64,000 bases of DNA from Melieria omissa (taxonomy: Eukaryota; Arthropoda; Insecta; Diptera; Ulidiidae). Of the stretch, positions 25,571 through 37,200 are shown piece by piece; positions within the stretch are counted from its first letter, which is position 1, and every line of letters begins with the position of its first letter. Where the stretch lies: positions 10,365,032-10,429,031 of the forward strand of contig OZ020268.1 of the NCBI GenBank assembly GCA_963971225.1. The letters run 5' to 3'. A program made the position numbers and the translations under genes. The notes below the pieces were generated by a model, which did not search any database, had not been told where the DNA came from, and worked only from the letters and a program-made list of their open reading frames with translations.

Positions 25571-26381
25571 CCGACTTTTAACAATGAATATTTAATACTC
25601 CAAAAAATTTCTTAACATTTACATATTCTTACATTGACGTACACTGCACCTGAGTTGAATGATTTTCAGTAAAAAGCTGAAATTCCCGGATGGTTAATTT
25701 TTTGTGTAAATAAAGAAGAAAGGGCAATATTAGCCGAAACTTTTACGACTGTATTTCGCCGAGCCTTCTTAAATAATGTTTTAATTAGCAGAAAAGTGCG
25801 AATTGGTGAGGACGGACACACTAAGTTATGCACACCTTACAAATGATGCTAATTGATTTATAAATAATGCAACATGCGTTCCATTCGATACGTAAAACAT
25901 GGGTGACTTGGCCATTAAAAGCATTCACAACACGGCTGTAAATCAATTTTGACTTGAACACAAAATAAAATGTAATTATTTGATTTATGATCTTATGATC
26001 TTGTAAAAGGCTCTATCACGTGACTTCATTTCGCCACCCAAGTCGCTAAAAGCGTGCACGCTTACAATGGATTCAACTCAGGATACCTTAGTTGTTCGCC
26101 CGCAGATGCAAAAGAATGTGTGTCGCCTTAAGACTAAAAGTATACAAACAAAAGTCAACAAATTAATTAATTGCTTGCCCTACCCTGACTGCTTGCGGGC
26201 TCAACCACCCACCCACCCACCTTAGTATGCAAAATGCCGCCTGCCGCTGTGTGCTAATTGCCGCCACTCGCAAAACCTGCACCGACTATCTGCGCTACGA
26301 GTATTTGCCCAACAAACAATTCAACTGTTTTCTTTTCTCCACACACCGCTTTACTTACATTCATTGCTTTCCTATTTTCAG

Positions 26382-28494
26382 CGTTATTTACTGTTATTAG
26401 CAGCAGCATGTCTGCTGTGTCCATGGTCTGTTCTGTCGCTGCCACATGCCCAGCCCGAAGAGCTTCCTTTACCTCAGGAGCCACCTGCGCCCATACCGCT
26501 GATGCCATTGTCGCCCGATCTGGATGTCAATGTTGTGCATGCGCCGCCCCCGACCACCACAACAGCTACGCCCATTGAACCCAAAATACCCGAGTACCGC
26601 GAAAGTTGCTTCTACGCCGATGCGGAGTTGTGCCTTGCACTCCAGCCACCAGCAGCTCAGCTAGCACAAGAAAACCAGCCCAGTGCCAGTCATCATCATC
26701 AGCACCGCGACATCAACAGCTGCCAGTGTCGCGCCCATCCCACGGCGCCCAGCTCGTGGTACTGTTGCAACATAACGCACATGTCGATGATCTCATCATG
26801 CAGCAACACCAGCAACTGGAGCAATCTGCACATACGCAACGTCACGCTGCCCGAGCTGGATTTATCCAATTCAATCTATCAGACGCTGCAGTCGCTGGCC
26901 ATCACCGATGGCAACATCACGGCCGGCATGGTGGGCTCGTTCTCACGCGTCTCTTCCATCAAGTGCCTCAACATATCCAATAACAATGTGTCAAATATTA
27001 CACTACGTGCCTTTGCCAATATGCCAAACCTTAAAATTTTAGACATATCAAAGAACAACCTGACGCGTATACCGAATTTCAATAAGAATCAAAATATTAC
27101 GGTGGATGTGAGGTGAGAGCCAGTTTCAGATCCTGTTTAAATAAAAAAATTACTCTCTTTGTCTTGCAGTGGCAACAATCATATGCTTTGCGACAGCATC
27201 TACAACTACATTTTTCGCGAATCGTTAAAGTTTGTCAATCAGGAAACTTCTTTTTGCTTGCAAAATTTCAAGCATCAATGGTTCAATTCCTCCGACTCAA
27301 TATCCATAAAGGAGCTGGCCAAATTTCGGCCACAGCAAACCGAATGCCCCGTCATACCGGGCTACGGGAACTGCACATGTACGCGCAAGCAGAATATGGT
27401 GACAACAGTAAGTGGAAGAATTTATAGAAACTAAGGATAAAACTTGCTTTTTCTTACCAACATAGCTTTTGAGTTAACGCTCATTGATTTTTTACGCTCC
27501 TAAAAGTATGTTATGGCCCACATATATAGTTTCCAACCTAAAATATTGACAACATTAATTCATACTGTACTTTTAGGGCGATCAATCGGAGCCATCTGGA
27601 AAAATAATGTGCGAAGTGGACTGCTCCAATCTGGGCCTTATTGAATTGCCACCAAAATTGCCGGAAAACACATTCTTTCTGAACGTGTCCAACAATAATG
27701 TGCGTTCAAAAAACAATGTTTTCTAACATATTCCAGTAAAAAGAACAAATAAATATTTTAAATATTTAAATATATTTGAGAATATGAACTTTAATGAAAT
27801 TCTACTTCCAGATTACCAGCTTCGGCAAACACTTCCAGAGCAATCCCACCTATCAGAGTTTGGTGTATTTGGTGGCCGACAACAATCAAATCTCGTCCAT
27901 GTCCGAGTGGGAGGGCACCACCTTCATGTATCAATTTCAGCGCCTCTACTTGCGTAACAATGCGTTGAGCAGTGTAAATTTCTGACGCATTTGAACTAGT
28001 TTCGATTTGCGCTCAATTTTGCTTACTGTTGCAGATTCCGGAATATCTGCTCAACAATGTGCTGGACAACTACAAACACTATGTGGGACACAATATCCTG
28101 TTGGGCGGCAATAAGCTGCAGTGCGATTGCAACTCCGCCAAGGTGTTAAAGGTACAAGTAGCACTCGCATTATCATGTTCTAGCTTTGTTCATGTGATTT
28201 TTGTCCTTGAAGTATTGGCTGTTGGAACATATGCGCGACATACCCGACTACAATCAGATACTGTGTCGCAATCTGCCGCAACGTGTAGTGGAGCTGCGCG
28301 AGGTGAAGTTATGCCAGTCGCCACACGACTGGAGTGACTATATCTACTATCTGATTGCCGCCGAAGTGCTGCTACTGCTGGCGCTCATCACCAAGGTTTC
28401 CTACGACTACTGGGTGTTCAAGACGGCCGGCTACCTGCCGTGGCCAGCCAGCAAGATGCCAAAATTGCCGTGTGACTGGCTGTGCGAGTCTTAG
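26382..28494 (+). CDS. hfw: halfway-type leucine-rich repeat membrane protein (5' exon not found)
   Basis: Coding exons at 26382-27112, 27170-27407, 27577-27699, 27812-27973, 28035-28151 and 28213-28494 join in frame to 550 aa plus a missing first exon. The first listed exon begins at an acceptor (pyrimidine tract, then AG at 26380-26381) with no in-frame ATG, so the initiator lies upstream. It opens with a signal-peptide core (RYLLLLAAACLL), then a proline-rich stretch and a cysteine cluster (SCQCRAHP ... WYCCN), several LRRs with L-x2-L-x-L-x2-N motifs, a second cysteine-rich cap (YGNCTCTR), more LRRs, a CDCNSAK C-terminal cap, one transmembrane helix (YLIAAEVLLLLALITKV) and a short tail. 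This order fits Drosophila halfway, needed around puparium formation. Orthology is my recognition from memory; the LRR type I membrane topology is seen directly. Confidence 0.8.
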
Positions 28495-28765
28495 TCTCTC
28501 ATAAACCTATTAGACCAACAACATATTCGTACCATCCGCCAACTCTAAGAATTTACTATGTGTATATTGTGTGTGTGTCGTTATCTAGTTTAATTTAGTC
28601 TGCCAATTGTAAATGACAAATGACGAGGGAAATCAATGTGCCTATATTAGCTGAGTAAGAAGTAAAAGCAAATTTTACATCGATCAACTGTATTTAAGTG
28701 CAATCAGGAAAGTGCCTAACTATATTATTGCCAACATTTTCACAATTGTATGCAATGTAAAATGC

Positions 28766-28771
28766 AATAAA
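28766..28771 (+). terminator. Poly(A) signal of the hfw-like gene
   Basis: AATAAA 272 bp after the stop codon at 28494. The facing signal of DDX52 (AATAAA on the minus strand, 28827-28822) is only about 50 bp further on. Confidence 0.55.
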
Positions 28772-28821
28772 TTTGTATCAATGTGTGCTTGCACATTAAG
28801 TTGTTGCATACCAAAACATTT

Positions 28822-28827
28822 TTTATT
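28822..28827 (-). terminator. Poly(A) signal of DDX52
   Basis: TTTATT on the + strand, i.e. AATAAA on the gene's strand, about 55 bp after its stop at 28882. Confidence 0.5.
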
Positions 28828-28881
28828 AGTATACATAATGCAAGAGAAAAAAATATAAATATTTTATGTTTACAATTGTTT

Positions 28882-30849
28882 TCAGATATCTTTTTTTGTT
28901 TTCACCAATATGCCCTTTGCTGGGCTCTTCATGCGCATTTTGCTTACTTTTTTATTGATATCAGCCTGGTCCCTGCTTTGCCTTTTGGTACCGCTGCCGA
29001 CTGTTTTCAGTCCTGCTGTACTTTTTTGCGGGCCAGCATGTTGCTCACTGATCTCAGGTCGCACCAGAGTAGAGATCGATTCGCGTATAGGCGCCGAGTT
29101 GGCCAATTTCTTAACTTCTGTTTTTCGAGGTTTTTTCAATTGCAGCGTGAAATCGGGAATCTTGCCGCCAGAGTTTTTTATCAGCATGGCAATACTAACG
29201 AAGAAAAATACAATTTTTGTGTTATTTTAAATATAAGCATCAATGATTTCCCCCATACCTGCGTAAATTTCGCGTATCGCTTTGCGTGAAAAACGTTATT
29301 GCTTTGCCACGGCGTCCTGCTCGCCCAGTTCGACCGATGCGATGAATATACGAAATGACCGATGGCGGAAAATCGTAATTGATCACTAAATTTACGCCCT
29401 TAAAATCAATGCCACGTCCCATCAGCTCCGTACAGATCAACACCCATACAAATCCCTCACGGAAAGCGCGTACGCAGTTATCTCGCTGCTGTTGCGTGCG
29501 GTCCGCGTGAATGACATCCACATTAATGCCATCGTATAGCAGTTCTTGAAAGAGTTCCTTGGCGCGTTCCTGTGTATAGTATAAGACGAGGTGTTCACAA
29601 CAAAAGCAGACAAGCATTTAACTTCTCACGATTTGTACCTTGCTCTGCACGAATATCAACACGGGCGGCTTCAGCCCTGTTCGCACCATGTCTCTGACGG
29701 CCAACAGCTTTCCACTCTCCGAGCCGACAAACAGCAGCTCCTGATCCACCAAATTGGTGGCCGAGTTCTGCTCTCCGACAATCACACGCACCAAGTTCTT
29801 CACATTTCGCACCGCCCACTTGGCCACCGGCGAGGTATATGTGGCACTGAACAACACCAGCTTCAGTTTGGGATTTGTGCACGCTTCCAGAATTCCATCC
29901 AACTGATCCTTGAAGTTATCCTTGCCGTCCTCCATCAGACGATCGGCCTCATCAATTACAAACCACTCCACACTGCAACGATGACAATCAAAGTAGCCAA
30001 ACATTATAGAAATTACATACAATACTCACGTTTGCAGATTCAGCAATGGTGGCTGTTGCTGAACCAGGTAGCGCACGCGATTCGGTGTCGACACCAGCAC
30101 GTCAAATTTCTTGCTTAGGTACGACTCGTATTTTTGCAGTGTCTGCGTCACCTTGCTAACCAAGTGTATCTTTAATGAGGTGTGCGCTGCCAGCTGCACG
30201 CACTCGCGGTATATCTGCTGCGATAACTCTCGCGTCGGCGCCATAATAATAGCTCGGAAACCACAAGTTTTGGGAGCACCCAGCATGTTCAGTATGGGCA
30301 TGAGGTACGCCACTGTCTTGCCGGAGCCCGTAGGAGCCGCCGCCATCAGCGGTCGATCGTGCAGCAGTATGGGAATGGCCTGCATCTGAATAGGCGTGGG
30401 CTCCACGTACTTGAGGGCAAACATGTTTCTTAGCAGCTGATCCGATATTTTGTACTGCGTGCGCAGCTCTTCGAACGTTGAGACGGGCGGTGGAATGTTC
30501 TTGCCACGCACAGATATGCGATTGTCTTTCCGCAGCAATGCGATCTGCAAATGGCAAAAAATCAGCTCTTCAGCGAAAACCCAACACGATCCGAACGTTC
30601 TGTACTAACATTGTCCTGTGCCAAATCGATCTTCTTGTTCACGTCTTTCGCGTCCATGAAGTGATAAGTGGACTTTTCCTCCTCCGATTCGAAATCGGCT
30701 CCATCTTCCACCGAGTCATCGCTGTCGACAGTTGTCTCTTGTTTAATGGCTACAGGTCTCGACCGGTGACTGAGCTGCGAATTCGTATGCTGAGGCTTGG
30801 AAAATCTTACTCCCTTTGTAAGCTGCCGAAACAGATCGTGTGAGTCCAT
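28882..30849 (-). CDS. DDX52 / Rok1 DEAD-box RNA helicase
   Basis: ATP-dependent RNA helicase of the Rok1/DDX52 group, needed for early 18S rRNA cleavages in the nucleolus. Five exons: 30849-30610, 30544-30030, 29972-29639, 29569-29259 and 29194-28882, joining in frame to about 570 aa (human DDX52 ~599). Motifs in order: acidic N-terminus, [12 protein letters not shown] before the Q motif ([10 protein letters not shown]), motif I APTGSGKT at 150-157, PTREL, DEAD at 259-262, SAT at 294-296, RGIDF, and motif [13 protein letters not shown] from residue 439. The tail is basic and lysine-rich ([10 protein letters not shown]). The PPP-STFEEL signature separates it from other DEAD-box groups. It converges on the hfw-like gene; the two apparent poly(A) signals are only about 50 bp apart. 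Confidence 0.93.
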
Positions 30850-30984
30850 TGTTCGTCTTTCCTTAGGTAAAAAATGCGCCTAGAACTTCTTATCTATGCT
30901 TTGCTTTTATTTATGCGATGCTAAACAACTTTCAACCGCACGTGCTTGCGTTACAGCAACAACAAAACAACTTGAATATTTGCA

Positions 30985-30994
30985 AACAGCTGTT
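30985..30994. promoter_or_regulatory. AACAGCTGTT motif upstream of DDX52
   Basis: Exact AWCAGCTGWT match about 136 bp upstream of the DDX52 start codon (30849, minus strand). Confidence 0.5.
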
Positions 30995-31590
30995 GGGCAC
31001 CAGAGTTGCACTGGTCTCAATTTATTGCATCCAAGACAGTTTTCCAATTTTTTTGTTTTTGCAATTTAATTCTTTCGGCTTGTAAAATATTCAGGCTATG
31101 TTTTAGCCATAAGTGGTGTGTTTTCATTGAATTTAGAATTTTGAGTGCATGTCAAAATTAAATTGAATATTTTAATAGCCAATCATGATAAACTGCTTTG
31201 CCAAAAGTTACTTGTCTTATTCGCTCCAAATCAAGTCGCAGCGAGTCCTCATTTAGATTCCCATTTTCGCTTTGAGATCAATGAGAATTCTAGCATGGAA
31301 TAATTACCTCATGATTAGACTGTTTGAAACTTTCTGAGACCACCTGAGTGATTGTAACTTTCGAATTCAAATACTGCGAAGGTTCACAGGTCGCTTTACA
31401 ACTTTTTTATGTAACTCTGTGGCGCTTGTGAAAATTGTTTTAAAAATTGAGTACAAAACTAACTTTTATAAAGTAAAATCTTTAACGCTTTTCAGTTTCT
31501 TGTTGGAATATTTGAACTAATTTTATTTTTTAGTTAATGTTGTGTGCTTTAATAAAATGGCAATTTCCTGTGAAGCGTTGGTGTAAATAT

Positions 31591-31710
31591 CTGTGGCCGT
31601 AAGGAATAACAGCCAAAGTCGATTCTATGAAGTTTTCAGGAGGTCACTTTTAATTTTTGAATTTGCTTTAGATTTAACTAGAAAAATTTTAGATTTAATA
31701 GTTCCTTTTG
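31591..31710. mobile_element. Same MITE family, left half only
   Basis: Opens CTGTGGCCGTAAGGAATAAC and follows the 45876 copy closely for about 110 bp through TTTAACTAGAAAAATTTTAG, after which similarity stops. No right end was found, so this is a truncated copy in the region between DDX52 and the PIF-derived gene. Confidence 0.75.
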
Positions 31711-31779
31711 TTATTTTATAAAATAGATTGTGTTTTTGATTGAATTCATTCGTGTTATTTTTCTATTTCGCCCTTTCGG

Positions 31780-31880
31780 CCGAATAATCGGCATCGGCCA
31801 AAAAATTTGGTGTCGGTCGGACTCTACCAATTTAATTGGCCGATACTAGCCCATGCCGATTAATCGGTCAGCCTCTAATT
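31780..31880. mobile_element. Probable hAT-like remnant rich in CCGATTAATCGG
   Basis: Contains CCGAATAATCGGCATCGGCC and, inverted, GGCCGATACTAGCCCATGCC followed by CGATTAATCGGTCAGCCTCT. The pattern recalls terminal sequences of some hAT MITEs. No target duplication could be fixed. Confidence 0.35.
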
Positions 31881-31958
31881 GTATCCTTACAAGCTCTTGT
31901 TTTTGGTTAATGTCCTTTTTGCAAGCATGCATTTCACATTACTTCCACAAATTTTCAA

Positions 31959-31968
31959 GTCAGCTGTT
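31959..31968. promoter_or_regulatory. GTCAGCTGTT near-match upstream of the PIF-derived gene
   Basis: One mismatch from AWCAGCTGWT, 93 bp before the start codon at 32061. Confidence 0.35.
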
Positions 31969-32060
31969 CTAGTGTAGGCAGGATAATTTGTTTTTGTTGA
32001 GAGGTCCTTTCGAACGTCTTTGTTGTCTGCTGCACAGACATTGAGACAATTTACCAAACG

Positions 32061-33448
32061 ATGGAGGAAAACGTTGTGCTGTCGAACATTGCCACGATTA
32101 TAGTAAAGGACATACTTATCGATGAAGTCAACAGTTCCCAGCGGCCAAAGAAGTTACCGGGAGCCAGGCATGTTACACCTGCTGCCCAGTATCCGCTGTT
32201 GGAGGCCGATGATGACGAAGCATTCAGCTTCTTTTTACGCCAACAAGGCTTGTTGGACAGCGCACCGAAAACTGTAAACACAGAAGCAAAAACGCGGCCG
32301 AAAAAGCGCACTGCAGAGAGGACAATCGATTCAAAAAACACTGAGCAAGCTGATGTCAAGCAATCACCTCCGAAGCGCAACACAACTGCCCACAGCAATG
32401 GTGAGCAGCAGTCGGGCGAACGTAAACGCTTCGAACTGAATCTGTTGAATTCATTGGGTGCGCGCGAATTCGAAGGACATTTGCACATGAGTAAGATGAC
32501 CTTTCTGGTGAGTTTAATTCACAACTTGAACATGAAGCAGTTAAAAAAATGTATTTTTAGAAAATCTTTCAAGCGGTGCGCCAATTTCTTTCTCCCTCGG
32601 AATTGCCAACCGTCACACCACCGCAAACGGTCTTCTCGCTCGCGCTGTGGAAACTCGCCAGTGATGAGCACTTCGAGCAGATTGGACGCAAATTTAAAAT
32701 TCCGCACAACATCTGCCAGCAGGTTATACGACAGTTCTGCCGCTACGTTTCCGTGCACTACGAGACCTTCATCCAGTGGCCAAATACGCCGCAAAAGTGC
32801 CACTACATCATGCGGAACTTTCAGACGCAAACGCAACTCCAGGCGCTCGATCAGCTGCTCGGCGTGGTGGCCATCAAGCAGCTGGACGTTTTCTTTGAGG
32901 ACGAGAACGCAGAGGTGCCCACAATATTGCAAATCATCTGCGACTCTGATCAGAAGGTGATCGATTGCTTTCTTGAGCTGGCCGCCTACTACACATTCGA
33001 TGCATCGCCAATTGCACAAACGCTGGCGTTGAATGCGCACGCGCTGCCTGTGAATAGCTACCTGATTGGAGGCAACGGTGTACCGCTCAAAGCGTACTTG
33101 ATGCGTCCGTTCAATGAGGCTGACAACAGTAGAGAGCAGCGCTTCAATGAGATGCTACAGCAGGCGCTGCGTGTGGGTCAACAAGTGCTGGACGCCATGG
33201 CGAAACGCTTCAACATACTGTACGCACTGGAGGCCAAGGACCTGCAGGAGGTGCGCCAAATCGTGGAAACAGTATGTGCGCTGCACAACCAGTGCGTGGA
33301 TATCGAAGACGACTACGTGGAGCGCACGCAGGGTCAAATGCAGTTCGAGTGGGCCGAGGCAGCAGCCGTATTGAAAATCAAGGACCACGAGCAAAATGTC
33401 CAGGGCAGGCAACGACGAGCTGCTCTCATGGCAAATATGGCAATGTAA
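32061..33448 (+). CDS. Domesticated PIF/Harbinger transposase-derived protein (HARBI1/DPLG-like)
   Basis: Two exons, 32061-32507 and 32561-33448, join in phase 0 to 444 aa. The N-terminal ~140 aa are polar, with basic patches (RPKKRTAER, SPPKRN). The rest follows the Harbinger nuclease layout: SPSELPTVTPPQTVFSLALWKL, FEQIGRKFKIP helix-turn-helix-like segment, a DDE_Tnp_4-like core with LIGGNGVPLKAYLMRPF, RFNEML and a final CALHNQC. None of the three catalytic acids is in place: the first D position reads K (AIKQLDV for CIDGTH), the GDSGYPL motif reads GGNGVPL, and the last acid reads LDAMAKRFNIL for IERxxGxLKxRF. The frame is intact and single-copy in the window, with a short proper intron, so it looks like an exapted gene (compare HARBI1 or Drosophila DPLG genes), not an element. 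No flanking terminal repeats were seen. Confidence 0.75.
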
Positions 33449-33831
33449 GCAAGTGGAATGTATTGTTTAAACGAGACACCAGGAAAACTACTCATTACAA
33501 GCCTTTATGTATTTCAAAATATGTATTTATTTTATGTATTGTTGCTTGCCTGGGTGTATATTGAATTCGAATACAATTTCAAACTTTACGCACTACGAAT
33601 ACTACAAATACAATACATAATACGGTACAACAATATGTAATAATATGTATGCATATTACTTTCCGTTACATCGCGCTATTAATGCTACAATTATTTGTCC
33701 GTTCTGCTTCTCCAACTTGTTCAACTACGTACATAATAATTTTGTTTGCCATAAACAATATAAGCTAATAAGGTACACGATCAAATGAGAGGAAAATCAG
33801 CTATTTGCACATGTTTGCATATGTAAAGTGT

Positions 33832-33837
33832 AATAAA
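33832..33837 (+). terminator. Possible poly(A) signal of the PIF-derived gene
   Basis: AATAAA at 384 bp after the stop; no nearer good signal was noticed. Confidence 0.35.
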
Positions 33838-34285
33838 ATTGTCAGAGATTCGAGTAGAGAGACTCGTTTAAGTATTTGTATAAATTCACTCAAATGGGCA
33901 ATTGAGAAAATGACTTAAAAGTATGAGTAATACATAGGAGAGAGAGTGAGATATAAGAGAGTATAGATGCACAAGGAGATCTGTTAATAATAAAAAAAAA
34001 ATTCACTATAAAAATTTCCAATAAATTATAAATACGTATATGTAAGTATGAACAATTCAACACATGTGCTGAATTGCCTGGAATGTGTGATAAGACAGTA
34101 CACATAATAAAAATGTTAACACAGTATCATCGATCGACATCGATTTTCGCAACTTAAACATATTAATGTACAAATGGTGTGGTGCCAAAAGCCACCGACG
34201 CGACATCGTTATAGATCTTAAAATAATTCAAAATAGTAAACAATGGTATATTTGTGCTGCTGCGTCTACACAAGTCACGTGTCGA

Positions 34286-37200
34286 CTATGTGGTTGTACT
34301 GGCATTGAGATTGCTGTTGCCGCCGCTAGCTGAGCCCAGCAAATTGAGCAGTTTCTGCCTGGTGCGTTTGTCACTCACGCAGACGCACTGTATAAGGTTG
34401 GTTAGCTGCTTGGTTGAATATTGCTCGAGATGCCGTTGAGATTCGATCCATTCTTCGAATTGTTCATTCGAAAAGTAATATGCCTTTATGAAGATATCCA
34501 CGTAGGAACGATGCTCTGGAAACTTCTGACTAGATATTAGCTCCAGTATGGACATAAAATTGGTAAAGTCCAACTGCATAAGGGCGCGTCCACCAGCCGA
34601 ACATTTTTTCACATTCGAAAATCTGTAAATGGTGGAAATGGTGACGAGGACCGATGTAACCAATAACTAACCAAACCAATTCTCATTTCACTATTTAACG
34701 AATTGAGTCTAATTTATTAAACACCTCCTTTGTTCAACTCACCCTTCCACCAACAGATGTGTAGCCACATGCGCCATCGAATTCCACACCTGCTCTGCTG
34801 GCACGCTAATTTCCTTAGCTATCTCTTCCAACCGCATAGCAAAGTTTTGTATGTTCTATAAGCAAAGTGAAAACTTTCATTAATACCTTTGCGACACGCA
34901 ATGAGCCACCGCCTGCTCCTACCCTGTTCATTATGTCAATGTAGTTGTTGTGCTGGAAGCTCACGTGATTGACGTCCCACTTCACTTTGGCCATCATCGC
35001 CAGCACCGACTGTAAATCGATTATGCGTGAAGTGACGCACGTGTAGACGGGTCGCGCTATATCCCACATAAACTCGATATACTCAAAGTAGGCGACGAGC
35101 ATAGGGCGCTCGTTGAGGGGCAGCAAATGGTTGAGGTAATTGTGCAGTGTCTGGAATTGTTGCGTCATGCAATGGCCACTCTCCACCGCCACTATACGCT
35201 GCGATAGTCCGTAGAGCGTGTCCGGATTGGCCAATTCGTTATTTGTCTGAAAATTCACAATAAAAAGAGGGCATTTGAAAATGTAGGCAACCATATTTCG
35301 CGAGCAAACATACCAACGACGAGAAATTCAGAGGCCACATTTTGATATTCACAATAACGTTACGTTCCACGGCCTGCAGTTTTTGTTCGACTCTCGATTT
35401 GTAAAATTTCTCCATTTGCACAGGCTGTAAGAACATCATAATCAAGCTTATAAATATACAAAGTTGCACATAAGTAAATTACAAAGCGCACCGCATCCTT
35501 GCCAAAGATTTCATGAACCGCAAACGCATAGAAATCGAGCAACTCCAGCATACTCGCCACTATTTTTGGTGAAATGCAATGCAACAGTTTGCACATCTGC
35601 AGATAGCGGCCAATACAGCGAAATACATTCAGGGTTGTGTTATTTACAATCGCTTGCCTGCAAAAACAGCAGAAACTACATGATTCATCAAATAGAAACA
35701 TAGCGATTTGAAGAAATAGCCTGAACGAAGCGAATGATCATTTCAATTATATGTGATGTTTTAACGCATTTTTAATCTCTTTTTAAGAAACTAAAGTTTA
35801 TGTAAATTACCCGCCGCTGCCGCCTTCTTCATCGTATTTGCTCTGCATGCTCTTCTGCTCGTCGTCGCTCTCCTCGGAGAAGTAGCACGACGCCTCATCC
35901 ACTATGCCCGACAATATGTCCTCCTCCAGCATGGCCACATCCAGGCCACCGTCAAACGGCGAGCTCTTCTCAGAGAACCGCAAGAAGTAACCATAGGAAC
36001 CATAAATGGAACTGCCGCCGTCCTGCGAGTGCACCGACACCAATTCATCACAATTGTTATTGCTTGTAGGCGAGTTGTTCGCCGAAGAGCCGGACACAAG
36101 TATGGCCGCAGCGGGCGGTGATTTATGGCGGCGCAGCGTGTTGCGTACGGACCGAAATTCCTGTCAAGCAGAAGCATTTTTAATAGGAATTAGGATTTAA
36201 ATGATTTTCACAACTCACTGGTAGTTGCAGAATATTCACAAACGAGTCCACCACCGTCCACGATTCGTTATCCAGAAACAGACAGATCTCCTCTAGACAT
36301 GAGATGTGATAGCGCTGAAAGAACTCTTCGCTCTGCATTTGCATTGTCTCGATTAGCTTCTCCGACTGCTCGCCACAGAATTCGATGCCCACCTTCTTCA
36401 GGCGCTGCACAATGGAAAGCACCTGTATGAACTGGTCATACTTGAGTGTCTTCAGTTTGCTGCTCTGCAGAAAAGTGCAAATTTTCGTGAGTATATCGTT
36501 CCAAATGCGCGACTGGCCTTTCTTCAGTTTCTCTTGTATGTAGGCGTCAGGCGAATCCACCATATCCAGCGGATACAGTTTGTAGTTTTGATGCCATACC
36601 ACTATCTGATAGTAGGAGGCCAATATGGTCCAGAATGTCTTGCACAAACTAATCAAGCAGGGAATATACTTGTCGGCGGCCACCTGCTCGCACAGCTGCT
36701 CGTAGAGGAATTTTACATTTTCCTCAATGTTGGGATCATTGTAGCCGCGCAGCACCGAGTTGACGGAGGAATGTATGGCAGAGATAAAGTTGATGTGGAG
36801 CTGAGGAGCAAATACATTAGTATGAGACATTTTGTTTAGTAACACCGCACAACGCACCTGATCCATGGCAATGAGCGATTTGTTGAGTAACTTGTAAGCC
36901 TCCTGCAATTTAGCATACTTGCGCATGTCGAAATTCAAAATCATCTGCAGCGAAAGAAATACTTTTAATGGCACTTTTAACGGGCATGGCATCACATACT
37001 TCATTCAGTACTGTGTCCAGCTGAAACTCGGTCAGCAGCAATGTCTCCTGCAGTTTCTTATTCAACGACTGCACACAGTTGTATTGCATGTACTCCGCCG
37101 CAGAGTCTTTGCAGTTCAGCAGCAGCGCAATGGCACCCGAGTAATTGCATTCTGTGAGCAGCTTTTGTACCTCAACATCGGTGGATTTCTGTGAATCGTT

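Larger units (their letters stand above)
23346..26381. other. Region upstream of the hfw-like gene
   Basis: Must contain the missing 5' exon(s) of the hfw-like gene if that gene is intact. Two MITEs (24321-24567, 25416-25570) lie in it. No convincing ATG-plus-donor exon could be picked; the sequence otherwise shows nothing. Confidence 0.4.
30850..32060. other. Divergent intergenic region, DDX52 to PIF-derived gene
   Basis: Head-to-head promoter region of about 1.2 kb, holding the two CAGCTG motifs and two MITE remnants. Confidence 0.5.

Noticed and set aside
26364..26381. TTG at 26364 as start of the LRR protein
   Set aside because: It lies in the polypyrimidine tract of a splice acceptor ending at 26381.
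29591..30118. 175-codon plus-strand frame
   Set aside because: Antisense shadow of the DDX52 helicase core.
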